Assembly: GCA_900696535.1 (NCBI GenBank)
Contig: CAADGM010000049.1
Location: 1-42,773, forward strand
Direction of reading: 5' to 3'
Source of the DNA: an uncultured Planctomycetota bacterium
Lineage (GTDB): Bacteria > Planctomycetota > Phycisphaerae > UBA1845 > Fen-1342
Length of the DNA stretch: 42,773 nt
Shown one piece after another: positions 1-8,129 of this stretch. Position 1 is the stretch's first letter. Every line of letters starts with the position of its first letter. The notes under the pieces are model-generated. The model had not been told where the DNA came from and made no database searches. It saw nothing but the letters and a program-made list of their open reading frames with translations. Made by a program: the position numbers and the translations under genes.

Positions 1-127
1 CGATCCGAGCCGACAGCGCAAGCTGTCGGACACGCGCGCCGGGGCGATCCGAGCCGACAGCGCAAGCTGTCGGACACGCGCGCCGGGGCGATCCGAGCCG
101 ACAGCGCAAGCTGTCGGACACGCGCGC
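1..127. repeat. Tandem 44-bp repeat with GCAA-loop hairpins
   Basis: Two complete 44-bp copies (1-44, 45-88) and a third that matches for 39 bp (89-127) are identical to one another. Each copy contains a perfect 8-bp stem, CCGACAGC/GCTGTCGG, closed by a GCAA loop (10-29, 54-73, 98-117), which in RNA would be a GNRA tetraloop. The array probably continues beyond the left edge of the window. There are no unique spacers, so it is not a CRISPR array. It lies downstream of the hemerythrin gene stop codon. Function unknown. Confidence 0.9.
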
Positions 128-240
128 GGAGCGCTCGTAGCACATCCCACCGACGCGAGTTTAACGAAGTCGTGCCGGCGGGAACCCTTCACGCCCGACG
201 CGGATGTCCGACGCGACGGATTGGATGGCGGGGTCCTGCC

Positions 241-909
241 CTACGTCGCCGCACGCGGGCGGCGCGCGCGGGTTCCCGAGCTGCGGGTGGCGCGGGTCGC
301 GGTCGGCAGGATTCCCAGGCGGCGACGGAGCTGTTTGCCGATCCACGCGTTGGCCAGGTCGTCGGCGACGGCGCTGAGAGACGCGACCGTGCGGCCCTCG
401 AAGCGGCGCGAGTAGGTGGCCTGGAGCTGGGCCTGGATCTCGGCCTGGTCCCGGGCGGTCAGGGCCTGGTCCGCCAGGGCGAAGAGAACATGGTCTTCCT
501 TGTTGATGTGCTGGCGAAGCAGGGCGAGGTAGTGCCGCGCCGCCTCGCAGAAGCGGCGCCGGGCCGCCTCGTCGCCGCGGGCCGCGGCGGCGAGCGACGC
601 GCGCATGGCGGTCACCTGCTTGCGCCCCTCGACGTGCTCGCGGACAATGCCGGCCACCGCCGGGTGGTCCGCCCGGATACCGCGTTTGTCCAGCAGCGGC
701 AGGAGGATCTGTTCCTCGTTCGTGTGGTGGCAGGCGTCGGCGTAAAGGCGCAGGAAGTCGACGCACTTGCGCAGCGCGGCGGCCTCGAAGCCCTGCCCGC
801 GTTCGGCCCGCCCGACGAGTCGCCCCATGACCATCAGCACGCGCTCGATCTGGCGGTGCTCCTGCCGAAGCCCCTCGGTCGGCAACCCTTCCGCCACCTG
901 CGACGCCAT
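241..909 (-). CDS. Hemerythrin-like HHE domain protein
   Basis: A 222-residue four-helix HHE-type protein expected to bind a non-haem di-iron centre through His and Glu/Asp ligands. Visible ligand candidates are H18 in QEHRQI, the H-T-N-E-E-Q segment near 61-66, the E-H-V-E-G-R segment near 93, and H-I-N-K-E-D-H near 131-137. Known roles of the family are oxygen, nitric oxide or iron-stress sensing or repair; which applies here cannot be read. The start is the ATG at 909, preceded by GGAG about 8 bases upstream. The reading frame stays open to 1113, but the added residues are low-complexity Arg/Ala-rich and were left out. The C-terminal tail is basic and rich in Arg and Thr. It is a single gene, followed by the tandem hairpin repeat. 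Confidence 0.85.
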   Translation of the reverse strand: MASQVAEGLPTEGLRQEHRQIERVLMVMGRLVGRAERGQGFEAAALRKCVDFLRLYADACHHTNEEQILLPLLDKRGIRADHPAVAGIVREHVEGRKQVTAMRASLAAAARGDEAARRRFCEAARHYLALLRQHINKEDHVLFALADQALTARDQAEIQAQLQATYSRRFEGRTVASLSAVADDLANAWIGKQLRRRLGILPTATRATRSSGTRARRPRAAT

Positions 910-1458
910 GGCACGTTCTCCTTGGGCTCTCGGCCGCTGGGCGGTCGACGGGGCCCGGCGGGCTGCTGCCGCGCCGGTCGACGGCCCGCGTGACCTTTCC
1001 GCCGCGCGACGCTGCCGGCCGGGCAGGCCATGCGGCCGGTGCCGCTCGGCGCCAACGGTCGAGCCTGGTCCGCGGTCGTCGGCCGCCGCCCTACGGACGA
1101 GATGAATACCCACAGACTTTCTTATGATCCAGTATATTCACAGCCCCCCGGGCCGCCGTCAAGACACCTTAGCGGATTTTCACCGCCGCTTGTCCAGCCC
1201 GCGCGCCTGCCCGCGCGCAGCCGCTCCCCCGGACTGGCGCGGGGTCCGCGGTTTCAGGTATGCGCGGGCCCCCGGCCGCACCGATCTTGCGCGACAGGCT
1301 GCCGCTGGAGCCCGGTGCGCGATCGCCCGGCACGCGAAGCCGAGCGCGGCGCATGCAGCGGGGCACGCTCGAGTCCGGACGTTGGCGTCCGGCCGACGTG
1401 CCCCGCGTATTCGTTCCACCCGGCGCGAGGTGCCGCCACCCCGCAGCGCAGGCGGCGC
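910..1458. other. Intergenic region upstream of the hemerythrin gene
   Basis: No convincing gene is seen; the open frames on both strands are low-complexity Arg/Ala/Pro translations. A short AT-rich patch at about 1100-1142 stands out in this GC-rich background and is the likeliest place for the promoter of the minus-strand hemerythrin gene, but no clear -35/-10 pair can be assigned. Confidence 0.4.
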
Positions 1459-1686
1459 TCAGCTCTTCGGCCAGACCTTCTCGCCCGAGTTGGCGTCGGT
1501 CAGGATGATCGCGTCGACCGGGCAAACCTGGGCCGCCTGGAGAATCTCCTCGTCGGTGTGACCGCCCACGTCCTTGACGATGGCGATGTTGTCCGCGTCC
1601 ATCTCGAACGTATTCGGCGCCTCACCGACGCACGCGCCATCACCGATGCACAGGTTCCGGTCGATCTCGATCTTGTACTTGGACAT
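1459..1686 (-). CDS. Small ferredoxin with Cys-x2-Asp-x2-Cys cluster motif
   Basis: A 75-residue cytoplasmic electron carrier. Cluster residues are C13, D16, C19 and C55 followed by Pro (CIGDGAC near the start, CPVDAI near the end). This is the single-cluster arrangement in which the second cysteine is replaced by aspartate, as in Pyrococcus furiosus ferredoxin, where Asp is a ligand of a [4Fe-4S] cluster, or as in ferredoxins that carry a [3Fe-4S] cluster. The extra disulphide cysteines of the archaeal protein are absent. The start at 1686 has AGAGGAG just upstream. The gene stands alone, divergent from the exported HEAT-repeat gene, so its redox partner is not evident. Confidence 0.9.
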   Translation of the reverse strand: MSKYKIEIDRNLCIGDGACVGEAPNTFEMDADNIAIVKDVGGHTDEEILQAAQVCPVDAIILTDANSGEKVWPKS

Positions 1687-1969
1687 TCGTCGCTCCTCTG
1701 GGCGAACTGCCTGCGGTGCGGCGCCGCGCCCACCGAGCGGCAACCCCGTCCGGTTGCCCGTCCGCAGCAGGTGGCCACGCACACCCCGATTTCCTGTCTG
1801 ATCGGATTCTAGCGTGCCCCGGTTCTCTCGAATATGAACCCTTATAGATACGGTTTCTACCGAGTCGCCACCCGGCCCCCGTCCCCCGTTCCGCCCGGCC
1901 CGCGCTGACCGTGCGGCGTATACTCAGCGAGGACCGGCACGACCGGCCGGCCACCGACGAGGGCCCTCC
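1687..1969. other. Divergent intergenic region
   Basis: This lies between the ferredoxin gene (minus) and the HEAT-repeat gene (plus). An AT-rich patch at about 1805-1860 probably holds one or both promoters. On the minus strand a TAGAAT hexamer with TTCGAG about 15 bases upstream is a weak -10/-35 candidate for the ferredoxin gene. No gene is seen. Confidence 0.3.
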
Positions 1970-3217
1970 ATGTCCCCGCGCAGCCCACTGCCTGTGGTCG
2001 CGACGTGCACAGCCCTTGTGCTTCTGTTCACGGCAGCGCTTCCGGGCGGGGGTGGGCTTGGCAGCCGGGCCTGGGGCGACGTGTTTCACCTCGAGCGCGG
2101 GGGCACGCTCCAAGGCAAGCTCCTTGGTGAGGACGCCGGGTTCTACCGCGTCCGAACCGCGGGCGGCGTTGTTAGCCTTGCCCGAGCCGCGGTCACGCGG
2201 ATCGAGCCGGGCCCGGTGCCATTCGAAGAGTACGACGCGCGCGCGGCCGCCACGCCGGACACGGCCGACGGGCACTTTGCGCTGGCCGAGTGGTGCGGTG
2301 AGCAGGGGTTGCGCAGCGAGGCTCACCGACACCTGTTGCGGGCGATCGAACTGGACGTCAACCACGCGGGTGCCCGACGGGCCCTGGGATACGTTCGCGT
2401 CGGGGGGCTGTGGGTCGAGGGGCGCACGCCGGCCACGCGCCGGGAGATCGAGCCCGAGCCAGCGGACGAGGCCGAGCGGCTGGTGAGGGCGGTCCAGGGC
2501 GAATGGCAGCGCCGCATCCAACTCATCCGGAGAGACTGGCTCGAGTCAGGCAAGGCTGACCGCGTGGAGGCGGGCCGGCAGCGCATTCTCGAGATTCGCG
2601 ATCCGCTTGCGATCGGTCCGCTGGCGGAAGTGCTCAGCCGCAGCCGCGACGTCGCGACTCGGCGGCTGCTCGTCGAGGCGCTGGCCGCGCTACCCGACGA
2701 GGAAGCGACGCTGAACCTGGCGATCATGGGACTGGTCGAGCCGGACCGCGCGGTGCGCGAGATGGCGGTCGCGGCCCTGACGCATCGCGACGACCCGCAG
2801 GTGGCGATCCAGTACCGGCGGGCCCTGCACGTGCCGAGCGAGGCACTGGTCAAGCGGGCCGCGTACGGTCTGGGTGAGATCAAGGCCAGGGGGGCGGTGC
2901 CGGAGCTCATCGCGCTGCTGACCGACCAGCGCGACAAGTGGGTCGAGGTGCCCATCCGCGACTACTTCGAGGTCTGGCCGCGTGCCTACTACCGCGACGC
3001 CGTCGGCATCCCCATCGGCGGCATCCAGGTCAGCCACCGGCGGCCCAGCGTGGGCGTGTACATCTACGCCGACCAAACCATCAACGAGTGGCAGGTGCGC
3101 AACGTCACGGTCTACCGGACCGAGGTGCGCGAGGCCCTGCGCCGCATCACCGGGCAGGACTTCGGCTTTGACCGCGTCGCATGGGAGCAGTGGCTCTACA
3201 GCCAGCCGCAACCCTGA
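1970..3217 (+). CDS. Exported HEAT-repeat protein of unknown function
   Basis: 415 residues. An N-terminal signal peptide (hydrophobic segment about 9-25, cleavage probably near 36) sends it across the membrane. After it comes a short beta-rich module (about 38-78, FHLERGGTLQGKLL...), then a TPR-like helical pair (about 95-140) ending in the LGYVRVGGLWV pattern often seen in planctomycete secreted proteins, and then alpha-helical HEAT-type repeats (about 195-315). The C-terminal 80 residues are unassigned. The fold suggests a protein-protein scaffold; no catalytic motif is visible. The ATG at 1970 has a GAGGG upstream. It ends 30 bp from the convergent lipoprotein gene. Confidence 0.8.
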   Translation: MSPRSPLPVVATCTALVLLFTAALPGGGGLGSRAWGDVFHLERGGTLQGKLLGEDAGFYRVRTAGGVVSLARAAVTRIEPGPVPFEEYDARAAATPDTADGHFALAEWCGEQGLRSEAHRHLLRAIELDVNHAGARRALGYVRVGGLWVEGRTPATRREIEPEPADEAERLVRAVQGEWQRRIQLIRRDWLESGKADRVEAGRQRILEIRDPLAIGPLAEVLSRSRDVATRRLLVEALAALPDEEATLNLAIMGLVEPDRAVREMAVAALTHRDDPQVAIQYRRALHVPSEALVKRAAYGLGEIKARGAVPELIALLTDQRDKWVEVPIRDYFEVWPRAYYRDAVGIPIGGIQVSHRRPSVGVYIYADQTINEWQVRNVTVYRTEVREALRRITGQDFGFDRVAWEQWLYSQPQP

Positions 3218-3247
3218 CGTCGGCGCCGCCGCGCAGTGGCGCCCTGC

Positions 3248-4255
3248 TCACGGCGCCGTCGCTCCCGCAGTTGAAATCGGCAGGTGCGCCAGCCAGTAGT
3301 GCATGTTCTGAAGATGCCGCCCATGCTCTTCCGCCGGCGCCGTGCAGCCCCAGACGCTGAACTGCCCGGCCTCGGCCCGCGACACGATGCGCATGTCCGC
3401 CGGCCCGGCCTCGTCCACCGCGCGCCGCGCCAAGCCCACATGCGTCACCAGGTCGTCAGCCGTCACGTGCGTGCCGGCGTACTTCTGCGGGTCGAAGTAG
3501 GAGTGGGACACCAGCAGCGTCTTGCGTCCGGCGACCGCGTCCGACGCCAGTCGGCGAAAGGGAGCCATGTTGGTCGGGTTGGCGCCGCTGTACGGCACGT
3601 CGTCCTTCCACCCGGCGTAGAGCGAATCGGCCAGGTAGACGCCGTCGATCTGCTCGTAGTACTTCGGCTGCAAGAGCAACGCCCGCACCGCGCCGTATCC
3701 GGCACTGAATGAGGAGAGGCACACGTGTCGCCAACGGGCGTCTGAGGCGAGCCGGCCGCGCGTGCGGAGTTCCTCGTGGGCCTCGGCGAGCAGGCTCGCG
3801 AACCGCTCGGGCTCAGAGTATGGCTTCTCGTACGTCGCCGAGAGTCCCTTGTAGTTGACGATGATTACGACCGCTTGCAGCCGCGCGAGACCCACCTCCC
3901 GCACGACGATGTGCGGGGCGCCGTGGAAGTGAACCAGGACGTCCACCTCGCGCGCGGCGGGGTCCAGCCCGCCGGCCACGTACACAACCGCGCCGCTCGG
4001 AAGCGGCAGAACGCCAAGGTCGGCGCCGGCCGGCGCGTTCGCGGTCGACGGGGCCGGCCCCGTCGTGGGCGTCGCGCCCGGCGAAGTCGTGACACCGGGC
4101 GCCGCCGCCTTCTCCGGCGATGAACTCGGCCGGGGCGATTCTGGGTGCGGTCGAGCCGACGGCGCCGTCCCGGTCTCTTGACCGGCCGTCCGACAGCCCG
4201 CCCCGGTACCCCATCCCGCGATCATGAGCATCACGATCAAGACGTAACGGCACAT
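3248..4255 (-). CDS. Lipoprotein of the alpha/beta-hydrolase type
   Basis: 335 residues. The N-terminus is a lipoprotein signal: a hydrophobic core followed by GTGAGC, with Cys21 as the predicted lipidated residue. A Pro/Ser/Thr/Ala-rich linker (about 25-80) precedes the folded domain. That domain carries HFHG (109-112, oxyanion-type loop), the nucleophile elbow S-F-S-A-G-Y-G with Ser184, a possible acid at D210, and a His-rich C-terminus (H311, H314, H319) that could supply the catalytic His. Substrate unknown; an esterase or peptidase is possible. The start at 4255 has GGAG 8 bases upstream. It is third in the murD-mutY-lipoprotein row, 47 bp after mutY. Confidence 0.75.
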   Translation of the reverse strand: MCRYVLIVMLMIAGWGTGAGCRTAGQETGTAPSARPHPESPRPSSSPEKAAAPGVTTSPGATPTTGPAPSTANAPAGADLGVLPLPSGAVVYVAGGLDPAAREVDVLVHFHGAPHIVVREVGLARLQAVVIIVNYKGLSATYEKPYSEPERFASLLAEAHEELRTRGRLASDARWRHVCLSSFSAGYGAVRALLLQPKYYEQIDGVYLADSLYAGWKDDVPYSGANPTNMAPFRRLASDAVAGRKTLLVSHSYFDPQKYAGTHVTADDLVTHVGLARRAVDEAGPADMRIVSRAEAGQFSVWGCTAPAEEHGRHLQNMHYWLAHLPISTAGATAP

Positions 4256-4302
4256 GAGCGAACTCCAACGGGCCCGGCCGCGGGAGGCAGCGACCGCGCG
4301 AT

Positions 4303-5466
4303 TCAATCGCCCAGTCGCTCCCGCACCAGCTCCCACACCTTCTGATCCACGCGTGCCAGCGGCAGCGCCTGCATCTCGTTCGACGTCACCCAGCGCCAAT
4401 CCGCATCGCTCGGCGGCTTGCGCCGGGCGCCGTCAGTACGCCCCTCGTACACACGCAGCACCCAGCGACGATGCGTAAAGACATGCTCGATCGTCCCGAG
4501 CATCGCCCCCAGCCGCGTCCGAACGCCGAAACGCTCACGCAGCGACACTTCCATCGCGCCCGCCCCGTCCAGATCGCCCCCCTCCACACTCGGCCAGCCC
4601 CAGAGTCCAGCGAGTAGCCCGGTTGCTGGCCGGCGAGCGAGCAGCCATCGGCCACGACAGCGCACCGCCGCGGTCAGCAACTCGACAGCAGGTACCACCC
4701 GTCGGGCGCTCCGTACCGGCAGGCGTTCCGCCTCGCCGGCCGCGCGGGCGCGACACCAACGCGCCAGCGGACAGGCGTCACAATCCGGACGGCGCGGCGT
4801 GCAGACGCGGGCCCCGAGTTCCATCATGGCCTGGTTGAAGTCGCCGGGCTGTTCGGGGTCGACCAGCTCGTCGGCCAGCTCCCAGAGTCGATCGAGCGTG
4901 GTCTTCTCGTCGATGCGCGCCCAAACCAGGCAGAGCCGCGAGAGGACGCGTTTCACGTTGCCGTCCAGCACGGCGGTTCGCTCGCCGCTGACGATGCTGG
5001 CGATCGCGGCCGCGGTGTAGCGCCCGACGCCGGGCAGCGCCTTCCACGCGTCAGCCGTCGTCGGAAAGCGGCCGGCGTGCCGCTCAACGAGCTGCTTGGC
5101 GGCCCGGCGCAGGTTCCGCGCCCGGCTGTAGTAGCCCAGCCCCTCCCAAAGCTTGAGGACGCGCTCCTCCGGCGCTTCGGCCAGGACCTCAACGCTAGGG
5201 AACGCCGCCAGGAAGCGCTCGTAGTACGGCACAACCGTGCGAACCTGCGTCTGCTGAAGCATGACCTCCGAAAGCCAGACGCGGTAGGGGTCGTGGGTGC
5301 GGCGCCAGGGCAGGTCGCGCGCGTGACGGGTAAACCAGGCGCGCAGGGCCCTGCGGATCGCGCGCCGCTCAGCGGGCGCGTGCGGCCGATCCGCGGCGCA
5401 GGCGACGCGAGCGGTCCCGCGCGTCGCGCGCTGTCGAGCGGCAGCCGCGACAAGCGACGCGCTCAT
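4303..5466 (-). CDS. mutY: A/G-specific adenine DNA glycosylase MutY
   Basis: 387 residues, a normal length for MutY. It removes adenine mispaired with 8-oxoguanine in base excision repair. The catalytic Glu is E67 in LSEVMLQQTQV, the helix-hairpin-helix is LPGVGRYT (144-151), the catalytic Asp is D168 in VLDGNVKR, and the [4Fe-4S] cysteines are C222, C229, C232 and C238 (C-x6-C-x2-C-x5-C). The C-terminal part is the NUDIX-like 8-oxoG recognition domain, with FTHRRW in place of the usual FSH-type loop. The first 30 residues are a non-conserved basic extension. The ATG at 5466 overlaps the murD stop codon as ATGA, so the two genes are probably translationally coupled. Confidence 0.96.
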   Translation of the reverse strand: MSASLVAAAARQRATRGTARVACAADRPHAPAERRAIRRALRAWFTRHARDLPWRRTHDPYRVWLSEVMLQQTQVRTVVPYYERFLAAFPSVEVLAEAPEERVLKLWEGLGYYSRARNLRRAAKQLVERHAGRFPTTADAWKALPGVGRYTAAAIASIVSGERTAVLDGNVKRVLSRLCLVWARIDEKTTLDRLWELADELVDPEQPGDFNQAMMELGARVCTPRRPDCDACPLARWCRARAAGEAERLPVRSARRVVPAVELLTAAVRCRGRWLLARRPATGLLAGLWGWPSVEGGDLDGAGAMEVSLRERFGVRTRLGAMLGTIEHVFTHRRWVLRVYEGRTDGARRKPPSDADWRWVTSNEMQALPLARVDQKVWELVRERLGD

Positions 5467-6848
5467 GCGCCGACGCACTGCCCGCGGGCCAGCTCGGCGA
5501 ATTGCTGCCCACGCTGGCGGTAGTCCACGAACTGGTCCCACGACGCACAGGCGGGCGAGAGCAGCACCGTGTCGCCCGCCGTGGCCCGCAGCCGGCACGC
5601 CTCGACCGCGCGGGGCAGAACCTCGCAGTACTCGGCCTGCCCGCCCGCGCCGCGGACGGCCTCCGCCAGCGCCGCACCGGTCCGGCCGATGCAGGCAGCA
5701 AAGCCAGCCCGCTTCGCGACCCGCTCCGCCAGCGGCCGCAGGTCCGAACCCTTGTCGTACCCGCCCAGGATGATGAGCACGGGGCCGCCGATCGCCTCCA
5801 AGGCGGTGAGTGCGGCCTCGGGCGTCGTGGCCTTCGAGTCATCCACCCAGCGCACGCCGTCCACCTCCGCGATCGTCTGGAGTCGGTGCGGCAGCGCCTC
5901 GAACGTGGCGATGGCCGCCGCGGCCGCCTCGGATGCCACGCCGAGCGCCTGGGCGACGGTCAGCGCCGCGGCGGCGTTCTCGCGATTGTGTCGGCCCAGG
6001 ACGCGCAGCCGCACGCCGTCCCAGCGCACACGCCGGTCGTCGGTATCGACGCCTGAGCAGGATTGCATTCGCGCAACGGGCACGTCCCCGTCCAACGCGT
6101 AGCGCCACGCTCCCGCGAGATCGCCGTGGAGCTGGTCGAGCATCGCCCGCAGATCGGCCCGATCCGCCACGACGATCACGTCACGGGCCGGGTCCTGGAA
6201 GCGCAGGATGTTGAACTTCGCCGCCGCATACGCCGCAAACGTCCCGTGCCAGTCCAGGTGATTCGGGGTGATGTTCGTGATGACCGCGACGTGCGGGCTC
6301 CAGCGGACCAGCGGCGTGCGGTGCAGTTGGAAGCTCGACAGTTCCAGGACAACCAGGTCCGCCGGCTGCATCTCGGGCAGCGCGTCGAGCAGCGAGGCGC
6401 CGATGTTGCCGCCGACCCAGACGCGGCGGTCCGGCAGCGTGTGCTGGAGCACGTGGCCGCACATGGCGGTGACGGTGCTCTTACCGACGCTGCCGGTGAT
6501 CCCCACGCAGCGGGCCAGGCAGCGCTCGACGAAGAGATTGATCTCGGTGGTGATCGGCACGCCGGCGGCGCGGGCGTTCTGGAGAAACGGCGACGAGTCC
6601 GGAACCGCCGGGTTGACGACCACGACATCGGCCCCGCGAAAGTCGCGATCGTCGTGGCCGCCGAGACGAAGCTCCACCTTGAGGTCCTCGATCTGCCGCA
6701 GGGTGGGGGCAAGCTTCTCGGCCGGGGCCTGGTCAGTAACCAGGACGCGAGCGCCCTGCGCGACCAGCCAGCGCGTCACGCCGACGCCACCTCCGAAGCC
6801 CCCGAGCCCCATCACCGTGACGTGCTTGCCCTTCCAGCTTTTGATCAT
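5463..6848 (-). CDS. murD: UDP-N-acetylmuramoylalanine--D-glutamate ligase MurD
   Basis: 461 residues. It adds D-glutamate to UDP-MurNAc-L-Ala in cytoplasmic peptidoglycan precursor synthesis. The order is an N-terminal Rossmann-like domain (GLGGFGGGVGVTRWL), a central ATPase domain with the P-loop GITGSVGKST (116-125; the common form is GTNGKST), the NHLDWH segment, and a C-terminal ligase domain with the WVDDSKATTPEA and GGYDKGSDL motifs typical of MurD. The gene stands apart from a mur/fts cluster and is instead coupled to mutY by an ATGA overlap. The start at 6848 is divergent from the acetyltransferase gene. Confidence 0.95.
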   Translation of the reverse strand: MIKSWKGKHVTVMGLGGFGGGVGVTRWLVAQGARVLVTDQAPAEKLAPTLRQIEDLKVELRLGGHDDRDFRGADVVVVNPAVPDSSPFLQNARAAGVPITTEINLFVERCLARCVGITGSVGKSTVTAMCGHVLQHTLPDRRVWVGGNIGASLLDALPEMQPADLVVLELSSFQLHRTPLVRWSPHVAVITNITPNHLDWHGTFAAYAAAKFNILRFQDPARDVIVVADRADLRAMLDQLHGDLAGAWRYALDGDVPVARMQSCSGVDTDDRRVRWDGVRLRVLGRHNRENAAAALTVAQALGVASEAAAAAIATFEALPHRLQTIAEVDGVRWVDDSKATTPEAALTALEAIGGPVLIILGGYDKGSDLRPLAERVAKRAGFAACIGRTGAALAEAVRGAGGQAEYCEVLPRAVEACRLRATAGDTVLLSPACASWDQFVDYRQRGQQFAELARGQCVGA

Positions 6849-6960
6849 GCGTTCAGCGCTCTTTCAAGCTGATCGGCTTGGACTGCACCGTCTCGCGCCG
6901 CGCCCGGCCCGAGCGACCCGTGCTTGCCGCCACGCGCGCCTTGACGCCTAATGTGAGCCC

Positions 6961-7437
6961 ATGCAACCCGAACAACTGCTCATCCGCCGGGCCGGACCGG
7001 CCGACGCGCCCACGCTGGTCGCCTTCAACTGCGCCCTGGCTCACGAGAGCGAAGGGCGTCGGCTGGACCCGGCGGTCGTGTCGCGCGGCGTGGCCCGCGT
7101 GCTATCGAACCCGGCCTTGGGAGTGTACTACCTGGCCGAGCGGGGCGGAACGGTCGTCGGCCAGCTCATGGTCACTTTCGAGCTGAGCGACTGGCGCGAC
7201 GGCGTATTCTGGTGGATCCAGAGCGTGTACGTCGCGCCGGCCGCGCGACGCCTCGGCGTCTATCGCCGGCTCCATGAGGCCGTCGCGGCCGACGCCCGGC
7301 GAAGCGGGGACGCGTGCGGGGTTCGCCTTTACGTTGACGCCGACAACACACGCGCCCAGGCGGTCTACGAACGCCTCGGGATGAAGCGGACGGCGTACTA
7401 CCTCTACGAGACCGACTGGAGCCAGGCGGGAGGCTGA
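6961..7437 (+). CDS. GNAT-family N-acetyltransferase
   Basis: 158 residues, a single GNAT domain. The acetyl-CoA binding region is SVYVAPAARRLGVYRRL (88-104), a variant of the Q/R-x-x-G-x-G/A loop, and the C-terminal ...NTRAQAVYERLGM... is the typical last helix and strand. Substrate cannot be predicted; small molecules or protein N-termini are both possible. It is first in a short plus-strand row with the zinc-ribbon membrane protein and argS. There is no strong ribosome binding site before the ATG at 6961. Confidence 0.85.
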   Translation: MQPEQLLIRRAGPADAPTLVAFNCALAHESEGRRLDPAVVSRGVARVLSNPALGVYYLAERGGTVVGQLMVTFELSDWRDGVFWWIQSVYVAPAARRLGVYRRLHEAVAADARRSGDACGVRLYVDADNTRAQAVYERLGMKRTAYYLYETDWSQAGG

Positions 7438-7442
7438 TCCGC

Positions 7443-8129
7443 GTGACGGGCGGCGCCTACCAACGCGACACCCCGTGTCCGGCGTGCGGATACAACCTGC
7501 GCGGCCTGACCGGCGACCCGCTGCGCTGCCCGGAGTGCGGAACGGAGACGTCACGGGCCCGACTGGCGGAGCTGCGCGGACCCATGGCGACGCGGCTGCG
7601 CAATCTCCAGTCCGCGATCGACCTTCAAACCTTGGCGATTTTGCTCGTGATGGTGGGCGTGCCCGCCGCCTTATTCGTGTTCGGCCCGCGCGGGATCGCC
7701 TTCGCGCTCCTCGCGGTGGTCCCGCTGGGGATCGTACTCGCCGCGATAGGCTGGCGAATGGCGAAGGAGCTCTTCCTCGGCCCCGGCGGCGGCCGGCTTG
7801 TCGCGCGCTACCAGGCTTGGACGACACTCCTGGTCAGCACGTATCCGCTGATCGCCCTGGCGCTCGGCAGCTTGCTGTACCTGGTAGTCCCTTTTCTCGG
7901 GTTCCCCAACGAAGCTGCGCTGGTCGTGGCAGCCCTCGTGTCCGTCTCGGTCGTAGGCCTGCTGCAATTCTCCATCGATCCCCTCCGGAGGGCTCGGGAG
8001 CGGCAGGAGCGCGCCTTCCGCGCCCTGGTCGACCTGACGCGGGAGCCGGACGACGCCGACCGCCCACCAACCCCAGGCGCCCCTTCCTTGCAGCGCCCGG
8101 ACGAGGCCGATAGGGTCTCCCCGCCATGA
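7443..8129 (+). CDS. Zinc-ribbon membrane protein
   Basis: 228 residues starting with GTG. The N-terminus has a complete four-cysteine zinc ribbon (C12, C15, C29, C32; CPACGYNLRGL...RCPECG). A membrane region follows with two hydrophobic hairpins (about 60-105 and 125-180), then a charged cytoplasmic tail. This ribbon-plus-membrane layout recurs in planctomycete proteins of unknown function, and a related protein lies at 37061-37957. It begins 5 bp after the acetyltransferase, and its TGA overlaps the argS ATG, so the three genes look co-transcribed. Confidence 0.75.
   Translation: MTGGAYQRDTPCPACGYNLRGLTGDPLRCPECGTETSRARLAELRGPMATRLRNLQSAIDLQTLAILLVMVGVPAALFVFGPRGIAFALLAVVPLGIVLAAIGWRMAKELFLGPGGGRLVARYQAWTTLLVSTYPLIALALGSLLYLVVPFLGFPNEAALVVAALVSVSVVGLLQFSIDPLRRARERQERAFRALVDLTREPDDADRPPTPGAPSLQRPDEADRVSPP

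Noticed and set aside
1-127. CRISPR array
   Set aside because: The copies are directly adjacent and identical, with no unique spacers between them, and no cas genes are in the window.
1124-1561. 145-residue plus-strand gene opposite the ferredoxin
   Set aside because: It overlaps the ferredoxin coding region and has the composition of a shadow frame, without a ribosome binding site or motif.
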